In this document: positions 31,540 to 38,565 of the stretch, piece after piece
How the letters are laid out: every line of letters starts with the position of its first letter
Position numbering within the stretch: position 1 is the stretch's first letter
NCBI GenBank assembly: GCA_965652025.1
Contig: CBFGTM010000002.1
Coordinates: forward strand, 1 to 64,000
Length of the DNA: 64,000 bases
Direction: 5' to 3'
Source of the DNA: CAVVWJ01 sp965652025
GTDB lineage: Bacteria > Gemmatimonadota > Gemmatimonadetes > Gemmatimonadales > GWC2-71-9
Program-made: the position numbers and the translations under genes
Notes under the pieces: model-generated
Told to the model about the DNA's origin: nothing
Seen by the model: only the letters and a program-made list of their open reading frames with translations
Database searches by the model: none

Positions 31540-32815
31540 CCACCCGCTCGATCTGGGCCCCGAGCGCGCGCAGCCGCTCATCGATGCGCTCGTATCCCCG
31601 CTCGATCTGACCGACGTTGTGGATCGTGCTGGGACCCTCCGCCGCCAGTGCTGCCAAGAGCATCGCCATCCCTGCCCGGATATCAGGCGACTCCACCGTC
31701 CCGCCCTTGAGCGGAGAGGGACCGGAGATGACCGCCCGGTGCGGGTCGCACAGAACGATGCGGGCGCCCATCCCGATCAGCTTGTCCACAAAGAAAAGCC
31801 GGGACTCGAACATCTTTTCGAAGACCAGCAGCATGCCCGAGCATTGGGTGGCAGTAACGATGGTCGTCGACATGACGTCGGCAGGGAACGCCGGCCAAGG
31901 TCCATCTTCGAGTTTGGGAACGTGGCCGCCGAGATCGGGCCGGATGCGCCGTTCCTGTCCCGCGTTCACGCTCAAGCGGTTGCCCTCGACCCGGGGCCGG
32001 ATGCCCAGCCGCTCAAAGGCCAGAATGGTACTGCGCAGATCCTCTGACCGGACTGGCTCGATGGTCACGTCGCCGTTGGTGACGGCGGCGAGACCGATGA
32101 AGCTCCCGATCTCGATATGATCCGGGCCGATGGTGTACGGTGCGCCTACCAGCGGCCGGCCGCCTTCAATGGTGTAGATGTTGGATCCGATCCCCGAGAT
32201 CTCGGCTCCCATGGCCACGAGGGCGCGGGCCAGGTCCTGGACATGCGGTTCGCATGCCGCGTTGCGAAGCACCGTGCGACCCTTGGCCATTACGGCCGCC
32301 ATCAGCGCGTTCTCGGTGCCGGTGACGCTGGGCTCGTCGAGGAAGATGTCCTCGCCCTTGAGCTGTTTCGCCTCCAGCTCGTAGCGATCGCCCACCATGA
32401 CCGAGGCCCCGAGCTGCTCCAGGGCGAGGAAGTGAGTGTCAACCCGGCGGCGACCGATGACGTCGCCTCCCGGTGGCGGCAGGGTGACATTGCCGAAGCG
32501 GGCCAGAAGCGGCCCGGCCAAGAGGATGGAAGCTCGAATCTTGGCGCACAACGCCGGGTCCAGCGCCTTTGGCTTTACCGCTCGTGTGTCTACCCGGACG
32601 GCGTTGACACCGGTCCATTCGGCGGTGGCGCCGAGGTCCAGGAGCAACCCGAGCATGGTTTCGACATCACGAATGCGGGGAATGTTGTCGAGCTCGACCG
32701 GACCATCGGCCAGCAGAGTGGCAGCCAGGATGGGAAGTGCGGCATTCTTGTTGCCGGCGGGACGGACGATACCCTTCAGCGGACGTCCGCCGTGCACCAG
32801 AAAACGAGGAGGCAT
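31532..32815 (-). CDS. murA: UDP-N-acetylglucosamine 1-carboxyvinyltransferase (MurA), Asp at the catalytic Cys position
   Basis: 427 aa. GNKNAALPILAATLL (Lys23), PPGGDVIGRRRVDTHFLALE and VEPVRSEDLRS identify MurA, which transfers enolpyruvate from PEP to UDP-GlcNAc as the first peptidoglycan step. The loop that reads GGC-x-IGARPVD in E. coli (Cys115) reads GGDVIGRRRVD here, with Asp118. Asp at this site occurs naturally in mycobacteria and some other taxa and gives fosfomycin insensitivity. ATG at 32815 preferred over TTG two codons upstream. Confidence 0.96.
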   Translation of the reverse strand: MPPRFLVHGGRPLKGIVRPAGNKNAALPILAATLLADGPVELDNIPRIRDVETMLGLLLDLGATAEWTGVNAVRVDTRAVKPKALDPALCAKIRASILLAGPLLARFGNVTLPPPGGDVIGRRRVDTHFLALEQLGASVMVGDRYELEAKQLKGEDIFLDEPSVTGTENALMAAVMAKGRTVLRNAACEPHVQDLARALVAMGAEISGIGSNIYTIEGGRPLVGAPYTIGPDHIEIGSFIGLAAVTNGDVTIEPVRSEDLRSTILAFERLGIRPRVEGNRLSVNAGQERRIRPDLGGHVPKLEDGPWPAFPADVMSTTIVTATQCSGMLLVFEKMFESRLFFVDKLIGMGARIVLCDPHRAVISGPSPLKGGTVESPDIRAGMAMLLAALAAEGPSTIHNVGQIERGYERIDERLRALGAQIERVDA

Positions 32816-32864
32816 GGCCAAAGCTGCCGCCGCCAGGGAAGCGAGTCAAGCGGAACACAGGGGG

Positions 32865-32893
32865 TTGCGGTAGTGCCGTACCAGCTTTGTATT
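32865..32893 (+). promoter_or_regulatory. Candidate promoter for the DUF948-like gene
   Basis: Plus strand: -35 TTGCGG, 17-nt spacer, -10 TGTATT, about 66 nt before the downstream ribosome binding site GAGGGGA. Moderate match only. Confidence 0.35.
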
Positions 32894-32964
32894 AGCGTGG
32901 GCGGCGGACGCCGACCCGGTAGGTGGTGCTGCGCAGTCGAGGCCTTCCCTGAGGGGAGTGACGT

Positions 32965-33444
32965 ATGATGACACTGAATCTGCTGCAAGTCGGCGCAACG
33001 CCAGAGTGGGTGGGACCGACGGTGGCGATTTCGCTGGGCGTCCTGGCCCTCTCGTTTCTCGGGCTGGCCCTGGCTGTCGCCGTCGTGGCGTTCAAGCTCT
33101 CTGCCCAGGTGCGGAAGGTCGCCACGATGGTGGACGGCTTGCAGGACGATGTGGCGCGGACCCTGAAGGCCGTCCGCCGGCTCACCGAGCAGGGCCAGGA
33201 CGTGATGGTACTGGTACGCCACGAGGCCGGCGCGTTTGCCCAGACCGCCCGACGGGTCCGGCGCAAGGTGGTGCGAGCGGTTGACCGGATCGAGGGGAAA
33301 CTGGAGGAGTTGGAGACGCTGTACGACGTGGTGCACGACGAATTCGAGGGCGCCGCCCTCGATGCCGCCGCGGCGCTTCGCTCGGTTCGCCGGGGCAACG
33401 GCATGCTGGGCCGGGTGCGTCGCTTCCTGGTCCCGAGTCGCTGA
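32965..33444 (+). CDS. DUF948-like membrane protein
   Basis: 159 aa. One membrane helix at ~20-45 (AISLGVLALSFLGLALAVAVVAF) is followed by a long amphipathic helix region with heptad Leu/Val spacing (KVATMVDGLQDDVARTLKAV). This is the layout of DUF948 proteins, small anchored coiled-coil proteins of unknown function. GAGGGGA precedes the ATG pair. The stop overlaps the next start (TGATG). Confidence 0.7.
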   Translation: MMTLNLLQVGATPEWVGPTVAISLGVLALSFLGLALAVAVVAFKLSAQVRKVATMVDGLQDDVARTLKAVRRLTEQGQDVMVLVRHEAGAFAQTARRVRRKVVRAVDRIEGKLEELETLYDVVHDEFEGAALDAAAALRSVRRGNGMLGRVRRFLVPSR

Positions 33445-34412
33445 TGACCCTGCCGCGCTTCGCGCTTGCATTCGCGAGCGTGGGGCTCATCGCACTCCTG
33501 CTTCCGACGGAGGTCCACGCCTGGACCCCAGGAACGCATATCTACCTCGGAGAATCGGTCCTTGCCAACCTGGCTTACCTTCCGAGTGCGGTGGCCGATC
33601 TGCTCCGGGCCTTTCCCTTCGATTTTCTCTACGGCAACATTGCGGCTGATTCGTCGATCGCCAAGCACTATGCTCCGCTCGGCCGGCATTGCCACTACTG
33701 GCATGTGGGTCAAGAGATCCATGACCTGGCCGCCACGGACGCGCTGCGAGCCTTTGGGCTGGGATACCTCAGCCATCTGGCCGCCGACACCATTGCCCAT
33801 AACTATTTTGTGCCGCGGCAACTCATGCTCACCAGCAGTACGGCGGCGGTGGGACACTCCTACTGGGAGACCAGGGTGGAAGCCCATCTCGGTGATGCCT
33901 ACGCCAAGGCGGCCAAGGACGTCATTCTGCTGGATCACGGGCCGGCTGACGCGCATCTCGACCGGATCATCGCACCCACCATTTTCAGCGTGCGTACCAA
34001 TCGGCGGCTCTTTCGCGGCATGGTCCATCTGACCGAGACCACCAGCTGGCAGCGGGCCAGCCAGGTGGCTCGCGAGTACAGCCGGTGGCCGCTGACCGAT
34101 GACGATGTGGAGCGCCACCTCGGCCTGTCGTTCGACTTCATTATGGAGCTGCTGACCGAGTCGGTATCCTCGGCGCGCCATCTGGACCCTTCGGGCGAGC
34201 GCCCGCTGAAGACAGCCAAGGAGATGCGCCGGCGAGTCATGCGGGAGGCCGGCCGGCGCGATACCGCGGTCCTGCAGGAAGCAGCCCACGAGCACTTTGG
34301 TCTCCCATCTCGCGCGCTCGTCTTCTGGAGCAAAATCCCCCGCAAGCTCCCCTGGCGCGCGCCGGAAGGTACTGCCCCCTCTCCCCAACACCTGGTGAGT
34401 GGCGAGCGCTGA
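33444..34412 (+). CDS. Zinc-dependent phospholipase C-like protein
   Basis: 322 aa. A signal peptide ends at HAW, so Trp would be the first mature residue, as in zinc PLC enzymes where the N-terminal Trp ligates zinc. TPGTHIYLGESVLANL, FLYGNIAADSS, HCHYWHVGQEIHDL and LGYLSHLAADTIAHNYFVP provide the clustered His/Asp ligands of the S1/P1-like phospholipase C fold (PF00882). A secreted lipid phosphodiesterase is likely; its substrate is unknown. Coupled to the DUF948-like gene. Confidence 0.8.
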   Translation: MTLPRFALAFASVGLIALLLPTEVHAWTPGTHIYLGESVLANLAYLPSAVADLLRAFPFDFLYGNIAADSSIAKHYAPLGRHCHYWHVGQEIHDLAATDALRAFGLGYLSHLAADTIAHNYFVPRQLMLTSSTAAVGHSYWETRVEAHLGDAYAKAAKDVILLDHGPADAHLDRIIAPTIFSVRTNRRLFRGMVHLTETTSWQRASQVAREYSRWPLTDDDVERHLGLSFDFIMELLTESVSSARHLDPSGERPLKTAKEMRRRVMREAGRRDTAVLQEAAHEHFGLPSRALVFWSKIPRKLPWRAPEGTAPSPQHLVSGER

Positions 34413-34459
34413 GCTGCTCAGTTTCCCAACTCCGTCCCAGCCTTCCAGGTAGAGCGCGC

Positions 34460-35401
34460 TTGCCGGCGGTTGTCGGCCTGGTGCTCTCGGCCGCGTTTGC
34501 GTCGCCGGCACAGCCCCAGGACTCGGTTCCGGCGCTGCGGATCGCGACCGAACCGTCGCCTCTCACAGAGGGAAGCCTGGGCTGGATCCGAGCCTGGCCC
34601 GCTGGTTCCACGATTGTAGGCGCAGAAGCCGGAGGCGAGCCGCTGTTCTTCGAGCCGGCCGGAGACAGCAGCTTCCAGGCGCTGGTGGGCGTTCCAATCG
34701 AGGTGGGAGATTCGTTCTCGGTGTTAATCTACCGGCAAACCGGGGAACAGAAAGACACCGTCGCTATCACCCTTCCAGTGCGGAGAGGTGGCTACCCCAA
34801 CGAGGTCCTCGCCGTGGCACCGGCGTTTGTGAAGCCCGACAGCGCAGCCGCGGCCCGGATCCAGACCGAGATTGCCAAGAGTCGAGAGATCTCTCGGCGC
34901 TCACTCGAGCGACCCCGACTCTGGCGGGGCCCGTTCCGGCTCCCACGGCCCAGCCGAATTACCAGTCCGTTTGGCTCGGCCCGGGTGTTCAATTGCGAGG
35001 TGCAGAGCCGGCACCTGGGGACGGATTTCGCTGGAGCGGTGGGAGCACCCGTGTGGTCCGCCGGCCCGGGGGTGGTGGCGATGGTAGCCGATTTCTACCT
35101 GGCTGGACGCGCGGTGTATCTGGACCACGGGGCCGGGCTGCTAACGGCCTATTTTCACTTGAGCCGAGTGGATGTGCGGGCCGGGCAGCGAATCCGGGCG
35201 GGTCACCGGATCGGTGCTGTAGGCCGAACCGGCCGGGTGACAGGCCCCCACCTGCACTGGGTGGCTCGCTACGGGACGATCTCAGTGGACCCGATGAGTC
35301 TGTTGCAACTGGACAAGATCGCCCGAGAGGTGGCGGACTCGGGTATGCCAGTTCCGACCCGGACCGATCGAGGCGGAGGTTCCGGATCCCGACAGCGCTG
35401 A
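34460..35401 (+). CDS. Secreted M23 (LytM-type) peptidase
   Basis: 313 aa from a TTG at 34460 preceded by AGGTAGAG. Signal peptide to ~residue 20. The N-terminal domain (20-150) is beta-rich. The C-terminal LytM domain has ITSPFGSARVFN, RHLGTDFAGAVGAPV (first zinc ligands His and Asp), YFHLSRV and GPHLHWVARYG (HxH). All zinc ligands are present, so it is a probable active peptidoglycan endopeptidase. Convergent with gatB, whose stop lies one base past its own stop codon. Confidence 0.88.
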   Translation: MPAVVGLVLSAAFASPAQPQDSVPALRIATEPSPLTEGSLGWIRAWPAGSTIVGAEAGGEPLFFEPAGDSSFQALVGVPIEVGDSFSVLIYRQTGEQKDTVAITLPVRRGGYPNEVLAVAPAFVKPDSAAAARIQTEIAKSREISRRSLERPRLWRGPFRLPRPSRITSPFGSARVFNCEVQSRHLGTDFAGAVGAPVWSAGPGVVAMVADFYLAGRAVYLDHGAGLLTAYFHLSRVDVRAGQRIRAGHRIGAVGRTGRVTGPHLHWVARYGTISVDPMSLLQLDKIAREVADSGMPVPTRTDRGGGSGSRQR

Positions 35402-35402
35402 G

Positions 35403-36851
35403 CTAGCGGGCAGCGGACTTCACTGCTCGCTGTAGCCTCTCCTGCAGGACGGGCTGGACCCCCTTGGGGTCCGCTTTTCCCTTGCTTCGCTTCATCACCT
35501 GTCCCACAAAGAAGCCCAGCAACTTGGTTTCGCCGGCATGATACCGGGCAACCTCCGCGGCGTGCGCTGTCAGGACCTCGTCGACCCAGCCGGCCAGCGC
35601 GCCCTGATCACTCACCTGGATCAGCCCCAGCCGCTCGGCCATGGCGCGCGGATCCTGGTCCGGTGCCTGGGCCAGCTCAGCGTAGACTCGCTTCGCGGCC
35701 TGCAGGCTCAGTGTCCCCTCCCGCACCAGCCCGATGAGGCCCGCCAGTTTCACCGCTGAGACAGGAAAGTTTCCGCGATCGTTGAACGTCGTCATCACAT
35801 CGGCCATCACCCAGTTCGCCGCAATCTTGGGATCGGCGCCGGCGTCTACCACCGCTTCGAAGTACTGAGCCAGCGCTGCCTCACTGGTGATCACTCGCGC
35901 GTCATAGGCCGGGAGGGCGTATTCTGTCTCCAGCCGGGAGCGCTTCGCGTCGGGCAATTCGGGAAGGCCGGCCCGCTGCTCCTCGATCCACGTGGCACTG
36001 AGGACCAGAGGGGGAAGGTCAGGATCGGGGAAGTATCGATAGTCGTGGCTCTCTTCTTTCGAACGGGTGGGCTTGACCTGCCCGGTGACGGCGTTGAACA
36101 GCAATGTGACCTGCTCCACCCGCTGCCCGGCCTCAACCAGGGCTACCTGGCGAGCTTGCTCCGCCTCCAGCGCCCGCTCCACGTTGGCAAAGGAGTTCAT
36201 GTTCTTGACTTCGGTCTTGGTGCCGAGCCGAGACTCTCCTGCCCGTCGAATGGAGATGTTTGCGTCTACCCTGAGACTTCCCTGCTCCATGCTGCAGTCG
36301 CTCACCCCGGCGTAGACCAGAATCTGCCGCAGAGTGGTGAGGTACGCCCTTGCCTCAGCGGGTGAGCGGAGGTCCGGCTCGCTCACGATTTCCGCCAATG
36401 GGATGCCGGCTCGGTTGAGGTCAACGGCTGTCTTTCCAGGAAAGCGATCGTGCACCAGCTTGCCGGCGTCCTCCTCGACGTGCAGTCGGGTAATGCCGAC
36501 CCGCACCCGGCCTCGCTCGGGAGAGTCGAAGCTCACATTTCCCCCGGTGGCCAGTGGCCGGTCGAACTGGGATATCTGATATCCCTTGGGAAGATCGGGA
36601 TAGAAATAGTTCTTCCGCGCGAACACGCTCTGCTCCTGCACCGTGCATCCCAGCGCGAGCGCGCCCCGGGTGGCCAGACGAATGGCTTCGGCGTTGGGGA
36701 CCGGCAGCGCGCCGGGAAGGCCGAGGCAGACGGGGCAGAGATTCGTGTTGGGCGGATCGCCGAAGGTGGTCTGATCGGCGCAGAACATCTTGGTCCGAGT
36801 ACGAAGCTGGACATGCACCTCCAGTCCGATGACCGTCTCCCAGTCCGTCAT
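35403..36851 (-). CDS. gatB: Asp-tRNA(Asn)/Glu-tRNA(Gln) amidotransferase subunit B
   Basis: 482 aa. VIGLEVHVQLRTRTKMFC, CPVCLGLPGALPV with a zinc-site Cys, RKNYFYPDLPKGYQISQFDRP and the C-terminal YqeY-like tail are standard GatB. The subunit binds mischarged tRNA and phosphorylates it before amidation. It overlaps gatA by 4 nt. Confidence 0.97.
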   Translation of the reverse strand: MTDWETVIGLEVHVQLRTRTKMFCADQTTFGDPPNTNLCPVCLGLPGALPVPNAEAIRLATRGALALGCTVQEQSVFARKNYFYPDLPKGYQISQFDRPLATGGNVSFDSPERGRVRVGITRLHVEEDAGKLVHDRFPGKTAVDLNRAGIPLAEIVSEPDLRSPAEARAYLTTLRQILVYAGVSDCSMEQGSLRVDANISIRRAGESRLGTKTEVKNMNSFANVERALEAEQARQVALVEAGQRVEQVTLLFNAVTGQVKPTRSKEESHDYRYFPDPDLPPLVLSATWIEEQRAGLPELPDAKRSRLETEYALPAYDARVITSEAALAQYFEAVVDAGADPKIAANWVMADVMTTFNDRGNFPVSAVKLAGLIGLVREGTLSLQAAKRVYAELAQAPDQDPRAMAERLGLIQVSDQGALAGWVDEVLTAHAAEVARYHAGETKLLGFFVGQVMKRSKGKADPKGVQPVLQERLQRAVKSAAR

Positions 36852-38269
36852 CGGACCTCCGCCTCGATGGGGATCACGCGTTCCAGTGCCGCAGCCGCCG
36901 CGAGAAGCCGCTCCTCCTCGAATGCCGGCGCGATGAGCTGGGCTCCGACCGGCAGCCCTTCGCTTCTGCCGACCGGAATGCTCACCGCGGGAAGGCCTGC
37001 CAGGTTGACCGAACAGACAAAGATGTCGGCCAGATACATAGCAACCGGATCATCGGTCTTTTCGCCCGCTTTGAACGCTGGCGTTGGCGTGGTGGGAGTG
37101 AGCAGCAAGTCGATGCCCGACTCGAAAGCCCGCCGAAAATCCTGGGCGATCAGAGAGCGGACCTGCTGCGCCTTTTTGTAGTAAGCGTCATAGTAGCCGG
37201 CGCTGAGCACGTAAGTCCCGATCAGGATGCGGCGCTGCACTTCCGGGCCAAATCCCTGGCCCCGGGTAGCCCGGTACAGCGACCGAATGTCACCCTCGGG
37301 GCCGATCCGCCGAGGGCCGTAGCGCACTCCATCGTACCGGGCCAGGTTCGCTGCCGCCTCGGCTGGCGCAATGATGTAGTAGGTGGGCACCGCGTACGAT
37401 GAGTTGGGCAGCGACACTTCCCGAATTTCTCCACCGAACTCGCGCACCCGGGCGATGGTGGCCCGGAGTGCCGCAGCCACGCCGGCGTGCAGATCCGCCG
37501 GGAAGTACTCCCGCGGAACTCCCACGGTGAGTCCTCGAAGATTCGGGAGCGGCTCGGGGACCCGCATCGGCGGGCGATTCACCGTAGTGGCATCCAGGGG
37601 ATCAGGTCCGCTCATGACGCTGAGCACCCGCGCTGCATCCTTGACAGTGCGCCCGAACACCGAGATACAGTCGAGAGAAGACCCGAAGGCCACCAGCCCA
37701 TAACGGCTGACCCGTCCGTAGCTCGGCTTCACCCCGACGACGCCACAGAAGCTCGCCGGCTGCCGCACCGAGCCGCCGGTTTCAGAGCCCAGCGCAGCCG
37801 GCACCACGCCGGCCGCCACCAGCGCAGCGGAGCCTCCGGATGAGCCCCCCGGCACCCGATCCGGTACGAGCGGGTGCTTCACCCGGCCGAAGGCCGAGTG
37901 CTCGGTCGAGGAGCCCATCGCGAACTCGTCCATGTTTGCCTTGACCGCGATCATAGCCCCTGCCGCCCGGAGCCGCTCCACCACGGTCGCGTTGTAAGGC
38001 GAAACGTAGCCCTCGAGAATGCGGGATGCGCAGGTGGAAGGCTGCTCGACGGTGACGATGTTGTCTTTGAGAGCGAGCGGCATGCCTGCCAGCGGCCCAG
38101 TATCAGCCATGCTATCGACCCGTGCGGCCTCGGCGTCGAGCAGATCCTGCGACCAGCTCAGCGTGGCGTTCAGTGCCTCCGCCGCGGTTAGGCGCTTCCC
38201 TGTCTCAACCGCGACCCCCGCTGCCCCGCTGCCCCGCTGCCCCACCGCCCCGCCAGCCACCGTTCTCAC
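36848..38269 (-). CDS. gatA: Asp/Glu-tRNA amidotransferase subunit A with repeat-encoded N-terminus
   Basis: 473 aa. The amidase core is intact: catalytic Lys68 in MPLALKDNIVT, GGSSGGSAALVAAGVVPAALG and GSETGGSVRQPASFCG with the Ser-Ser pair, then KPSYGRVSRYGL. The GTG start overlaps the gatC stop (GTGA). The first ~25 residues (AGGAVGQRGSGAAGVAVETG) come from an octamer repeat tract, and the usual N-terminal helix of GatA (about 30 residues ending near the LNA motif) is missing. Function is probably kept because the catalytic part is complete. Confidence 0.95.
   Translation of the reverse strand: MRTVAGGAVGQRGSGAAGVAVETGKRLTAAEALNATLSWSQDLLDAEAARVDSMADTGPLAGMPLALKDNIVTVEQPSTCASRILEGYVSPYNATVVERLRAAGAMIAVKANMDEFAMGSSTEHSAFGRVKHPLVPDRVPGGSSGGSAALVAAGVVPAALGSETGGSVRQPASFCGVVGVKPSYGRVSRYGLVAFGSSLDCISVFGRTVKDAARVLSVMSGPDPLDATTVNRPPMRVPEPLPNLRGLTVGVPREYFPADLHAGVAAALRATIARVREFGGEIREVSLPNSSYAVPTYYIIAPAEAAANLARYDGVRYGPRRIGPEGDIRSLYRATRGQGFGPEVQRRILIGTYVLSAGYYDAYYKKAQQVRSLIAQDFRRAFESGIDLLLTPTTPTPAFKAGEKTDDPVAMYLADIFVCSVNLAGLPAVSIPVGRSEGLPVGAQLIAPAFEEERLLAAAAALERVIPIEAEVR
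38214..38253. repeat. Octamer repeat tract E (5' end of gatA)
   Basis: Five phased 8-mers, G-rich on the minus (coding) strand, consensus GCGGGGCA, two copies exact. Encodes the peptide GQRGSGAAG in gatA. Confidence 0.85.
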
Positions 38270-38565
38270 TGGCCCTCCATAGCGCCGTGCCGAGGCACCA
38301 GAAAGAAGCCGTCCTTGAACTCGGGTGCCAGTTCAGCCGGCGAACGCGCCAAAGCATCGGCTCCGGGGACATCCTCCCGCAGAGTCACCGCGGGAGGCCC
38401 GGGCAGAAAAGGTTCCGCCATGCGGTCAGTCGGGACCTCGTTCAGCTGCGCCACATAGTCGACGATCCGGTTCAGCTGCCCGACCAGTCGCGCCAGGTCC
38501 TCCTCGCGCACGGCCAGCTCAGCCAGTTTGGCGACGTGCAACACCTCATCGCGCCCGATGCTCAT
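38266..38565 (-). CDS. gatC: Asp/Glu-tRNA amidotransferase subunit C
   Basis: 99 aa from the ATG at 38565. EVLHVAKLAELAVREEDLARL and the end LREDVPGAD...FLVPRHGAMEG match GatC, which wraps around and stabilises GatA. GGGAG lies 4-6 nt before this ATG, and the ATG overlaps the pcrA stop (ATGA), which settles the start over an in-frame ATG four codons upstream. Confidence 0.93.
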   Translation of the reverse strand: MSIGRDEVLHVAKLAELAVREEDLARLVGQLNRIVDYVAQLNEVPTDRMAEPFLPGPPAVTLREDVPGADALARSPAELAPEFKDGFFLVPRHGAMEGQ

